This document shows positions 56,645 through 64,000 of a stretch of 64,000 nucleotides of DNA, piece after piece. Numbering within the stretch: the first letter of the stretch is position 1; each line of letters opens with the position of its first letter. This stretch comes from Bordetella bronchialis (lineage in GTDB: Bacteria; Pseudomonadota; Gammaproteobacteria; Burkholderiales; Burkholderiaceae_B). The stretch is taken from positions 3,906,001-3,970,000 of the forward strand of contig NZ_CP016170.1 of assembly GCF_001676705.1 (NCBI RefSeq), given 5' to 3'. Below the pieces are notes generated by a model. The model did no database searches and was not told where the DNA came from. It saw nothing but the letters and a program-made list of their open reading frames with translations. The translations under genes were made by a program, and so were the position numbers.

Positions 56645-57667
56645 ATGAAAACCCTGCTGGCGGCCGCCCTGGGCGCCGCCATGATCGTATGCGCGAGCGC
56701 GCCGGCGCGATCCGCGACGCCCCCCGAAAAGAAAGCGCTGAAGATAGGCGCGGCCTCCACCGGTATCACGTATCTGCCGGCCATCATCGCGAAGCAATTG
56801 GGCTACTTCCGCGACGAAGGCCTGGACGTGACCATCGCGGCCTTCTCCGGCGGCTCCAAGGCGCTGGAGGCCATGATAGGGGGCAGCACCGACATGACGG
56901 CCGGCGCCTATTCGAACACGCTGACCATGGCGGCAAAAGGCCAGAAACTGGTCACCATCGCGGCCCAGGTGGTCTGCCCGGGCTGGGTGTTCGGCACATC
57001 CCGGAAAAATTTCGACAAGGTCAAATCGCCCGCCGACCTGAAGGGTATGCGCGTGGGCGTCAGCGCGCCGGGTTCCAGCACCCATATGGTGGTCAACTAC
57101 ATCCTGCACAAGGCCGGGTTGAAGCCGGATGACGTATCGATCATAGGCGTGGGCCAGGCCGCCGGTGCCGTGGCGGCCGTGCGCGCCGGGCAGATCGACG
57201 CGCTCATCGTCAACGATCCGGTGGCGACCGTGCTGGTGGATGGGGGCGATCTCAAGCCTTTGGCCGAAATGCGCACGGCCGACGGCAACAAGCAGGTCTT
57301 CGGCGCCGACTATCCCGAGTCCAGCATCTACGCGACACGGTCCTTCGTGGAGAAGAACCCGCGCACGGTACAGGCCGTCGCCAATGCCATCGTCCGCGCC
57401 GAGCACTGGATGGCCAAGGCCACGCCCCAGCAAGTCGTGGACACGGTGCCGGCCGAATACGTGGTCGGCGACAAGAGCCTGTACGCCAAATCCTTCGAGA
57501 ACAGCCGCCGCTGCCTGTCGGCCGACGGGATGATCAGCGACGCCGGCGCGCGCACCGTGCAGGATGTGCTGGCCGCGTTCGACCCCTCCATCGGCGCCGC
57601 CCACATCGATCTGGCGGCCACGTACGACAACCGCTATGTGAAGAAGGCTGGAGAAACGGTGCAATGA
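56645..57667 (+). CDS. NitT/TauT-type ABC transporter substrate-binding protein
   Basis: 340-residue periplasmic protein of the NMT1/SsuA/TauA family. Signal peptide 1-24 (ARSA junction), then KIGAASTGITYLPAIIAKQLGYFRDEGLDV and the ligand loop AFSGGSKALEAMIGGSTDM. It is a clear paralogue of the protein at 61304. The ATG at 56645 has AAGGAG nine bases upstream. Its stop overlaps the ATPase start. Family members bind nitrate, taurine, sulfonates, aromatic acids or pyrimidine precursors; this one is unassigned. Confidence 0.9.
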   Translation: MKTLLAAALGAAMIVCASAPARSATPPEKKALKIGAASTGITYLPAIIAKQLGYFRDEGLDVTIAAFSGGSKALEAMIGGSTDMTAGAYSNTLTMAAKGQKLVTIAAQVVCPGWVFGTSRKNFDKVKSPADLKGMRVGVSAPGSSTHMVVNYILHKAGLKPDDVSIIGVGQAAGAVAAVRAGQIDALIVNDPVATVLVDGGDLKPLAEMRTADGNKQVFGADYPESSIYATRSFVEKNPRTVQAVANAIVRAEHWMAKATPQQVVDTVPAEYVVGDKSLYAKSFENSRRCLSADGMISDAGARTVQDVLAAFDPSIGAAHIDLAATYDNRYVKKAGETVQ

Positions 57668-58551
57668 GAGGTGCCATGCTGCGCAGTATCGACCCACCCG
57701 CGCTCGGGGATCCCTCCCCGCGGGCACACGACCGGACGGACGCGGCGCGGGAAGCGCTGCGGTTCGACGGCGTGACCTGCACCTTCGCCAGCAACGAGGG
57801 CCGCGGACAGACCTATACCGCCGTGCGCGATGTCGACCTGGCGATCCGCGATGGCGAATTCGTGTCCGTGGTGGGCCCCACGGGCTGCGGCAAGTCCACG
57901 CTGCTGAATGTGGCTGCGGGGCTGATGCGGCCCTCCAGCGGGACCTTGAGCGTCTTCGGCAAGCCCTTGACCCAAGGCCTGAACAAGGATGCCTCGTACC
58001 TGTTCCAGGTCGATGCGCTGATGCCGTGGAAGACCGCGGAAGACAACATCGCGGCGGGCCTGATCTTCCATGGCATGCCCAAGCCCCAGGCGCTGGACTC
58101 GGCGCGCCAGTGGCTGGAGCGCGTGGGGCTGGCCGGCCACGGCAAGAAGTATCCGCACCAGATGTCCGGCGGCATGCGCAAGCGTGCCGGCCTGGCCCAG
58201 GCCCTGGTGCTGAACCCCCGCATCCTGCTGATGGACGAACCGTTCAGCGCCCTGGATATCCAGACCCGCCACCTGATGGAGGACGAGCTGCTGCGCCTGT
58301 GGTCGGCCGACCGCAAGTCGGTGATTTTCGTCACGCACGATCTGGAAGAAGCGATATCGCTGTCGGACCGCGTGATCGTGTTGTCCGCGGGGCCGGGCAC
58401 CCGCCCCATCGCCGAATTCGAGATCGACCTGGAACGGCCGCGCGAAGTCGCGGAAATCCGCATGACACAGCGCTTCCTGCAGCTGCATACCGAAATATGG
58501 GAAGTGCTCAGAGGGGAGGTATTGAAAAGCTATGCCAGCGCTCGTTCTTGA
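57664..58551 (+). CDS. NitT/TauT-type ABC transporter ATPase
   Basis: 295-residue nucleotide-binding subunit. Walker A GPTGCGKST (about residue 71), Q-loop FQVDALMPWKTAEDN, signature MSGGMRKRAGLAQAL, Walker B ILLMDEPFSALD and H-loop THDLEEA are intact. About 30 extra residues precede the domain; ATG 57664 overlaps the binding-protein stop, and an ATG at 57676 (MLRSIDPP) is an alternative. It energises the permease encoded next. Confidence 0.92.
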   Translation: MRGAMLRSIDPPALGDPSPRAHDRTDAAREALRFDGVTCTFASNEGRGQTYTAVRDVDLAIRDGEFVSVVGPTGCGKSTLLNVAAGLMRPSSGTLSVFGKPLTQGLNKDASYLFQVDALMPWKTAEDNIAAGLIFHGMPKPQALDSARQWLERVGLAGHGKKYPHQMSGGMRKRAGLAQALVLNPRILLMDEPFSALDIQTRHLMEDELLRLWSADRKSVIFVTHDLEEAISLSDRVIVLSAGPGTRPIAEFEIDLERPREVAEIRMTQRFLQLHTEIWEVLRGEVLKSYASARS

Positions 58552-59338
58552 TCCGCGCAACCGCCTGCTGGTCCTGGTCACGCGCCTGCTGCTGCTGGCG
58601 GGGGCGGTGTTCCTGTGGTGGCTGGGGACCAGCCAGCAGTGGCTGTCCACGTTTTTCTTCGGCGACCCCGTCGGGGTGGCGGTACGCATCGTCACCTGGT
58701 TCACCAGCGGGTCGATCTTCATCCACCTGTACACCACGCTGATCGAAACGCTGCTGGCGTTCGTCATCGGCACCGTGCTGGGCCTGGCCTGCGGCTTGTG
58801 GCTGGCGCTGAATCCCTTCCTGGCGGTGGTCACGGACCCGTTCATCAAGGCCTTCAACTCCATGCCGCGCCTGATCTTCGCGCCCATTTTCGCCCTGTGG
58901 TTCGGGCTGGGCATCTGGTCCAAGATCGCGCTGGGCGTCACGCTGGTGTTCTTCGTGGTGTTCTTCAACGTGTTCCAGGGCGTGCGCGAAGTCAGTCCGG
59001 CGGTGCTGTCCAACACCCGCATGCTGGGCGCGAGCTCGCGCCAGCTGATGCGGCATGTCTACATGCCGTCGGCCATGAGCTGGGTGTTCTCCAGCCTGCA
59101 CAACGCCGTGGGCATCGCCTTCGTGGGCAGCGTGGTGGGCGAGTACCTGGGCTCCGAAAAAGGTGTGGGCTATCTGATCCTGCTGGCCGAAGGCGTGTTC
59201 GACATCAATTCCGTGATCGCCGGCATCCTGCTGCTGACCGTCTTCGCGCTGGTGCTGGACACCGCCGTGTCGCTGTTCGAGGACCACTTCATGCGCTGGC
59301 GGCCGGTGGCCGGCCAGACGGTGGCGGCCAACGCCTGA
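58532..59338 (+). CDS. NitT/TauT-type ABC transporter permease
   Basis: 268-residue inner-membrane protein with six or so helices and the BPD_transp_1 domain; the EAA-type cytoplasmic loop is NTRMLGASSRQLMRHVYMPSAM. It overlaps the ATPase gene by 20 bases, so the ATG at 58532 implies translational coupling. With the ATPase and either binding protein it makes a complete importer. Confidence 0.9.
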   Translation: MPALVLDPRNRLLVLVTRLLLLAGAVFLWWLGTSQQWLSTFFFGDPVGVAVRIVTWFTSGSIFIHLYTTLIETLLAFVIGTVLGLACGLWLALNPFLAVVTDPFIKAFNSMPRLIFAPIFALWFGLGIWSKIALGVTLVFFVVFFNVFQGVREVSPAVLSNTRMLGASSRQLMRHVYMPSAMSWVFSSLHNAVGIAFVGSVVGEYLGSEKGVGYLILLAEGVFDINSVIAGILLLTVFALVLDTAVSLFEDHFMRWRPVAGQTVAANA

Positions 59339-59376
59339 GAGTTCTTCCATCCACGAGCAAACAAAGGAAACGCATC

Positions 59377-60141
59377 TTGCAAACGAATGCCATCCATCTG
59401 AACGGCCGCGTGGCCGTGGTCACCGGCGGCGCCCAGGGCATCGGCCTGACGGTGGTGCGCCGCTTCCTGGAATCCGGCGCGCGCGTGGCGATATGGGACG
59501 TCAACGCCGATGCACTGGCAAAGGTGAAAAAGGAGCTGGGTGGCGCGGGCCATGACGTGCACACCGAGCATGTCGATATCGCCGACTACGCCAGCGTGGA
59601 AGCCGGCGTGGCGGGCACCCTGCGCGCGCTGGGCAAGCTGGAAATCCTGATCAACAACGCGGCCATCGTGGGCCCCAACACCACCCTGGCCGAGTATCCG
59701 CTGGACCAGTGGCGCAAGGTCATCGACGTCGACGTCAACGGCACCTTCTATTGCTGCCGCGCCGTCGCCCCCATCATGGTGGCGCAGAAGTACGGCCGCA
59801 TCGTGAATGTGGCCTCCATCGCCGGCAAGGAAGGCAATCCCAACGCGGCGGCGTATAGCTCGGCCAAGGCGGCGGTGATCGCCATGACCAAGTCGCTGGG
59901 CAAGGAACTGGCCGCCCACGATATCGCCGTCAACTGCGTGACCCCGGCCGTGGCCCGCACGCCCGGCGCCATGGAGCAGCAGTCGCCGGAGCATATCGCC
60001 TACATGCTCAGCCGCATTCCGCGCGGCCGCTTCCTGGAGCTGCATGAGGCCGCCGCGATGATCGCCTGGCTGTCCAGCGAAGAGAACTCCTTCACCACGG
60101 GCGCCGTCTTCGACCTGTCCGGCGGACGCGCGACGTATTGA
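59377..60141 (+). CDS. Short-chain dehydrogenase/reductase
   Basis: 254-residue NAD(P)-dependent SDR. Cofactor motif TGGAQGIG (16-23) and an aspartate after the second strand (D41, AIWDVNAD) that favours NAD; NNAA at 93-96; catalytic S147, Y160 and K164 (VASIAG..., AYSSAK). No in-frame ATG fits; the TTG at 59377 is preceded by AAGGAAA at good spacing. Adjacent FAH-family and lactonase genes recall the 2-keto-3-deoxy-L-fuconate dehydrogenase step of non-phosphorylative sugar-acid routes, but the substrate is unproven. Confidence 0.88.
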   Translation: MQTNAIHLNGRVAVVTGGAQGIGLTVVRRFLESGARVAIWDVNADALAKVKKELGGAGHDVHTEHVDIADYASVEAGVAGTLRALGKLEILINNAAIVGPNTTLAEYPLDQWRKVIDVDVNGTFYCCRAVAPIMVAQKYGRIVNVASIAGKEGNPNAAAYSSAKAAVIAMTKSLGKELAAHDIAVNCVTPAVARTPGAMEQQSPEHIAYMLSRIPRGRFLELHEAAAMIAWLSSEENSFTTGAVFDLSGGRATY

Positions 60142-60235
60142 AGGCCGACCCCAGCGAGACTACCCGCGACCCTCGCGGCCCCCAGGGACCCGGCTATCCG
60201 GCGCGAGCGGGTGAACGCATCGGCGTCCGGCGCCC

Positions 60236-60283
60236 CGACACGGTCCGCCGCCGACACGGTCTGCCGCCGGGACGGTCCACTGC
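60236..60283 (+). repeat. Degenerate 16-base tandem repeat before the FAH gene
   Basis: Three consecutive 16-base units: CGACACGGTCCGCCGC, the same with one change, and a third that is more diverged. In the 258-base gap between the SDR and FAH genes, which otherwise shows no gene. Confidence 0.6.
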
Positions 60284-60399
60284 CCGAGGCGGTCCCGCGG
60301 CCCAGCCGTGACGTCCTTGCCTTGCCGCCTGCCGGAGCGCGTGCCGCCCGGCGGGCCTTTGCATCCGCCCTTTCCATCCGTAAACAAGGGAGTTGAAGT

Positions 60400-61242
60400 A
60401 TGAAGTTGCTACGCTACGGCGCCAGGGGCCAGGAAAAGCCCGGACTGCTGGACGCCCAGGGCCGCATACGCGATTTGTCCGGCCACATCGCCGACATCGG
60501 CGGGGCCGCGCTGCTGCCCGAGACCCTGGCCCGCCTGAGGGCCGTCGACCCGGCCAGCCTGCCGCTGGTCCCCGGCACGCCGCGCCTGGGACCCTGCGTG
60601 ACGGGCACCGGCAAGTTCATCTGCATCGGGCTGAACTATTCGGACCATGCGGCCGAAACCGGCGCCACCGTGCCGCCGGAGCCCATCATTTTCATGAAGG
60701 CGACCAGCGCCATCACGGGGCCCGGCGACCCCATCGAAATCCCGCGCGGCGCCGAGAAAACCGATTGGGAAGTGGAGCTGGGCGTGGTCATCGGCAAGCC
60801 GGCCAAGTACGTCGCGGAACGCGACGCCATGGCGCATGTGGCGGGCTATTGCCTGATCAATGATGTGTCCGAACGGGCCTTCCAGGCCGAGCGCCAGGGC
60901 CAGTGGACCAAGGGCAAGTCGGCCGACACGTTCGGCCCCATCGGGCCCTGGCTGGTGACGCCCGACGAGATCGCCGACCCGCAGGCGCTGCCGATGTGGC
61001 TGGAAGTCAACGGCCACCGCTACCAGAACGGCAGTACCGCGACCATGGTGTACGGCGTGCGCTATCTGGTGTCCTACCTGTCGCAGTTCATGTCGCTGCA
61101 ACCCGGCGACATTATTTCGACCGGCACGCCGCCCGGCGTGGGCCTGGGGCAGAACCCCCAGGTCTACCTGAAGGCCGGCGATGTCGTGACCCTGGGTATC
61201 GAGGGCCTGGGCACGCAGCGCCAGGACGTGGTCCAAGGCTGA
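60400..61242 (+). CDS. Fumarylacetoacetate hydrolase (FAH) family protein
   Basis: 280-residue metal-dependent C-C hydrolase or decarboxylase. The metal ligands are E124, E126 (DWEVELGVVIG) and D155 (NDVSER); GLNYSDHAAETG holds the catalytic His (H83), and STGTPPGVGLG closes the active site. The pattern fits the group that includes 2,4-diketo-3-deoxy-L-fuconate hydrolase and ureidoglycolate-lyase-like proteins. After an SDR that could make the 2,4-diketo acid, this would split it to pyruvate plus a second acid. ATG at 60400 (MKLLRYGARGQEKPGLLD). Confidence 0.9.
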   Translation: MKLLRYGARGQEKPGLLDAQGRIRDLSGHIADIGGAALLPETLARLRAVDPASLPLVPGTPRLGPCVTGTGKFICIGLNYSDHAAETGATVPPEPIIFMKATSAITGPGDPIEIPRGAEKTDWEVELGVVIGKPAKYVAERDAMAHVAGYCLINDVSERAFQAERQGQWTKGKSADTFGPIGPWLVTPDEIADPQALPMWLEVNGHRYQNGSTATMVYGVRYLVSYLSQFMSLQPGDIISTGTPPGVGLGQNPQVYLKAGDVVTLGIEGLGTQRQDVVQG

Positions 61243-61303
61243 AGAACGAGATGGCGGGACGCGGACACGGGTCCGCCGCCCGCGCCCCAAGGAGGAGAAC
61301 ACC

Positions 61304-62323
61304 ATGACCATGCGTTTCGCCGCGGCGTCGCTTTCCCTGGCATTGCTGGCCGGCGCGCCGGCGGCCACGCGGGCACAGGGCACGCCCGAAAAACCCAAAC
61401 TGCACCTGGCCGCCGCCGGTGTCGGTTTCCCCTACCTGCCCTTCGTGATCGCCAGCAGCCGCGGCTACTTCAAGCAGGCGGGGCTGGATGTCGACATCGG
61501 CGTGTACAGCGGCGGCGCCAAGGCCCTGCAGGCCCTGATGGGCGGCAGCGCGGACTTCGTGGCGGGCGCGTATTCCAACACCATCACCATGGCCGTCAAG
61601 GGCCAGAAGCTGGTGTCCTTCGCGATCCAGGCGAACTGCCCCGGCTTCGTCTTCGGGGTGACCAAGGCCAGCCGCGACAAGATCAAGTCCTATGCCGACC
61701 TGAAGGGCAAGCGCATCGGCGTCAGCTCCCCGGGCTCCAGCTTCCATATGGGCGTGAACTACCTGCTGAGCCGCGCCGGCGTGAAGCCCGACGAAGTCTC
61801 CATCATCGGCGTGGGCTCCTCGTCCGGCGCCGTTGCCGCCGCGCGCAGCGGGCAGGTGGACGCCATGATGTCCAACGATCCTGTCGCGACCATCCTGCAG
61901 GATAGCGGCGACCTGTTCCCGCTGGCGGCGATGCGCAGCCCGCAATCCACGCAGCAGACGCTGGGCGGCAATTATCCGGAGGCGGCCATCTATTCCACCA
62001 AGGATTTCATCGACAAGAACCCCCATACCGTGCAGGCCATCACGACCGCGATCGTGCGCGCCGAGCAATGGCTGGCCCAGGCGACGCCCGAGCAGGTGGC
62101 CGCCGCCGTGCCGCCCGAGTATGCGCTGGCCGACAAAGAGGTATTCGCCCAGGCGTTCACCAACATGCGCGCCTGCCTGTCACGGGACGGCGTCATGACG
62201 GACGAGGCCGCCCGCACGGTGCGCAACGTCCTGGCCGCTTTCGACCCCGCCATCGCGCAGGCGAAGATCGATCTGGACGCGACTTACACCAATCGTTTCG
62301 TGCAGCAGGTGCCCAGGCAGTGA
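61304..62323 (+). CDS. NitT/TauT-type ABC substrate-binding protein, second copy
   Basis: 339-residue paralogue of the protein at 56645, alike along its whole length (GGAKALQALMGGSADF, VAGAYSNTITMAVKGQKL, GVNYLLSRAGVKPDEVSIIGVG). Signal peptide 1-26 (ATRAQG junction). GGAGGA lies before the ATG at 61304. Only one permease and ATPase are present, so two receptors probably feed one importer, perhaps with different ligand ranges. Its stop overlaps the lactonase start (TGATG). Confidence 0.9.
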   Translation: MTMRFAAASLSLALLAGAPAATRAQGTPEKPKLHLAAAGVGFPYLPFVIASSRGYFKQAGLDVDIGVYSGGAKALQALMGGSADFVAGAYSNTITMAVKGQKLVSFAIQANCPGFVFGVTKASRDKIKSYADLKGKRIGVSSPGSSFHMGVNYLLSRAGVKPDEVSIIGVGSSSGAVAAARSGQVDAMMSNDPVATILQDSGDLFPLAAMRSPQSTQQTLGGNYPEAAIYSTKDFIDKNPHTVQAITTAIVRAEQWLAQATPEQVAAAVPPEYALADKEVFAQAFTNMRACLSRDGVMTDEAARTVRNVLAAFDPAIAQAKIDLDATYTNRFVQQVPRQ

Positions 62324-63261
62324 TGAAGACGGATAAAACGATGGCGGACTTCACGGTCATGGCAAGCGGGCTTCTGTTCCCGGAGGGCCCGGTGGCGTGC
62401 GACGACGGCTCGGTGGTGCTGGTGGAAATCCAGCGCGAAACCATCAGCCGCGTCACGCCGGATGGCGGCGTGGAAGTATTGATCCAGACCGGGGGCGGCC
62501 CCAACGGGCTGGCCCGGGGGCCGGACGGCGCGTACTACATCGCGAATAACGGCGGCTTCCTGTTCCAGACCATCGCCGGCTACAACCGCACGCGGGCCGG
62601 CGTGCATCCCGCCTATACCAGCGGACGCATCGAGCGGTACGACGCGAGCACCGGCGAACTGCGCACGCTGTACGACCGCTGCGGCGATGCGCCGCTGTGC
62701 GGCCCCAACGATCTGGTGTTCGACAGCCAGGGCGGCTTTTACTTCACCGACTTCGGCAAGAACCGCAAGCGCGATCGCGACCACGCCGGCCTGTACTACG
62801 CGCGGGCCGACGGATCGTCGATCGTGGAGGTCGCCTACCCCTTGACCACGGCCAATGGCGTGGGCCTGTCGCCGGACGAAACGGTGGTCTACGTATCGGA
62901 AACCGAAACGGGCCGCGTCTGGGCCTTCGACCTGGACGGCCCCGGCCGGCCGCGCAAGCATCCCTTTCCTTCGCCCCACGGCGGACGATTGATATGCACC
63001 TTGCCGGGTTACCAGCGCCTGGACAGCATGGCGATCGACGTGCACGGCAATATCTGCGTGGGGACATTGATCACCGGATGCATCACCGTCATCGCGCCCT
63101 CCGGCGAAATCCTGCGTCAAGTCATGCTGCCCGATCCCATGGTCACCAACATCTGCTTCGGCGGCCCGGACCGCAAGACGGCCTACATCACCTTGTCGGG
63201 CACCGGCCAGTTGGTGGCCATGCCCTGGCCCGATGCGGGGCTGCGCCTGCCCTACGGCTGA
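62323..63261 (+). CDS. SMP-30/gluconolactonase family protein
   Basis: 312-residue six-bladed propeller lactonase. Metal ligands: E21 (LFPEGPV), the Asn in GPNDLVFD and the Asp in DSMAIDVHGN. Members hydrolyse sugar-acid lactones such as L-fucono- or L-rhamnono-lactone. No signal peptide, so cytosolic. The ATG at 62323 overlaps the upstream stop; an ATG at 62341 (MADFTVM) is possible. It ends ten bases inside the convergent LysR gene, so the two transcripts are antisense at their tails. Confidence 0.88.
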   Translation: MKTDKTMADFTVMASGLLFPEGPVACDDGSVVLVEIQRETISRVTPDGGVEVLIQTGGGPNGLARGPDGAYYIANNGGFLFQTIAGYNRTRAGVHPAYTSGRIERYDASTGELRTLYDRCGDAPLCGPNDLVFDSQGGFYFTDFGKNRKRDRDHAGLYYARADGSSIVEVAYPLTTANGVGLSPDETVVYVSETETGRVWAFDLDGPGRPRKHPFPSPHGGRLICTLPGYQRLDSMAIDVHGNICVGTLITGCITVIAPSGEILRQVMLPDPMVTNICFGGPDRKTAYITLSGTGQLVAMPWPDAGLRLPYG

Positions 63262-64000
63262 GCGGGCCGGCCGGGCGAACTCGGCGTACCGGCATCGCCA
63301 TGTTCGCTCAGATGCCGGATCAGCAACTGCACGGGCGCCGGCAGGGACTCCGCGTCGCGCACGCAGATCTTCCAGTGCCGCATGGCCCAGTCCTCGTCCA
63401 GCGGGACGGCGACCAGGGGACCGGAAGACACATAGCGCGCCGCGTGGTGTTCCGAGACCAGCGCGATGCCCAACCGGGCCTCTACCATGCTGCGCGCGGG
63501 TTCGAAGCCGTTGACGCGGATGCGGAAGCGCAGCGGAAAGTCCAGGTCCGCCGCGGCGCGCAAGACCAGCGAATTCAGGTAACTGCCAGGTTGCGGACCG
63601 ACCAGGTCATGCTCGGCGACCTGGCGGAACGTCAGCGTGCGCGCCTTCGCCAGTACGTGATCCGACGTCATGATCACGACCAGGCGATCGCTGTGATAGG
63701 GATAAACCCGCAGGCCCGGCACCAGCGCATTGCCGCCGAAGATGCCGATATCGGCGGCATTGTCCGCCACGGCGCGCACGACCTCCGGGCTGAGGCTTTC
63801 CTGCAGGTCGATACGCAAGGCGGGGTGCAGGGCGAGGAAATCGCGGATATCGTTGGCCAGGTATTGGACGATGGTCGACAGGCTGGCATGCAGCCGTATC
63901 TGCCCGCGCAGGCCTTCCGCGTGATCGAACAACTCGCTTTCCATCTGCGCCAGGTCGCGCAGGATGACGCGCGCATGGTTCAGCAGCGAGTGCGCCGCCG
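63252..64000 (-). CDS. LysR-family transcriptional regulator, C-terminal part
   Basis: About 249 residues of a LysR protein running off the window end; the DNA-binding domain lies beyond base 64000. Visible are the linker helix (SLLNHARVILRDLAQMESEL) and the whole effector domain (GQIRLHASLSTIVQYLA..., PALRIDLQESLSPEVV, DLVGPQPGSYLNSL). It is convergent with the lactonase gene and the nearest regulator to the transporter-SDR-FAH operon, which it may control. Confidence 0.9.
   Translation of the reverse strand, partial: AAHSLLNHARVILRDLAQMESELFDHAEGLRGQIRLHASLSTIVQYLANDIRDFLALHPALRIDLQESLSPEVVRAVADNAADIGIFGGNALVPGLRVYPYHSDRLVVIMTSDHVLAKARTLTFRQVAEHDLVGPQPGSYLNSLVLRAAADLDFPLRFRIRVNGFEPARSMVEARLGIALVSEHHAARYVSSGPLVAVPLDEDWAMRHWKICVRDAESLPAPVQLLIRHLSEHGDAGTPSSPGRPAQP

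Overview
The window is about 66-68 percent GC (estimated by eye) and densely coded. It looks like chromosome from an Alcaligenaceae-type betaproteobacterium, most like Bordetella or Achromobacter. Reasons: nine genes for secreted TctC/Bug-type binding proteins without any TctA/TctB membrane partner, a urease operon of order ureD-A-J-B-C-E-F-G, and housekeeping runs (xseB-ispA-dxs and rimP-nusA-infB-rbfA-truB-typA) of the proteobacterial type. The organism is inferred from gene content only. I see no insertion sequence, prophage, CRISPR array, rRNA or replication origin.

Layout. 1-22.7 kb: isoprenoid genes dxs (partial), ispA and xseB; a lone tctC; a Rieske oxygenase behind a hairpin leader; sseA, a DMT transporter, htpX, sdaA, a Na/Pi transporter and a dienelactone hydrolase; polA and a LOG-family gene that share overlapping divergent start codons; then the urease operon, headed by an excellent sigma-54 promoter, and a nitroreductase. 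22.8-41.4 kb: an accessory catabolic region, all on the minus strand. It holds seven tctC genes and a run of hyuA-hyuB, class III CoA-transferase, crotonase, HMG-CoA-lyase-like enzyme, racemase-like protein, D-2-hydroxyacid dehydrogenase and DapA-like enzyme. A LacI-type regulator gene lies upstream and CG-centred palindromes lie in front of hyuA and the racemase-like gene. 41.5-54.2 kb: translation and transcription core genes typA, truB, rbfA, infB, nusA and rimP, then rluB and scpB, both with long low-complexity extensions, and a tRNA-fMet. 54.2-55.0 kb: an almost gene-free stretch. 55.0-64.0 kb: a CobW-type GTPase and RidA, then a second catabolic operon combining a NitT/TauT-type ABC transporter (two paralogous binding proteins, ATPase, permease) with an SDR, an FAH-family hydrolase and an SMP-30 lactonase, next to a LysR regulator cut by the window edge.

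How the genes may work together. The hyu-type operon reads as a route that captures a carboxylated or cyclic nitrogen compound through secreted binding proteins, opens or carboxylates it with ATP (HyuAB), activates it as a CoA ester, hydrates it and cleaves it by retro-aldol chemistry. The substrate is unknown; this is the best candidate here for an undescribed system. The second operon resembles the oxidation and hydrolysis half of a 2-keto-3-deoxy-sugar-acid route joined to an unusual transporter class. Two core or conserved genes (rimP and the Rieske gene) carry intrinsic-terminator-like hairpins a few bases before their start codons, suggesting regulation by premature termination.
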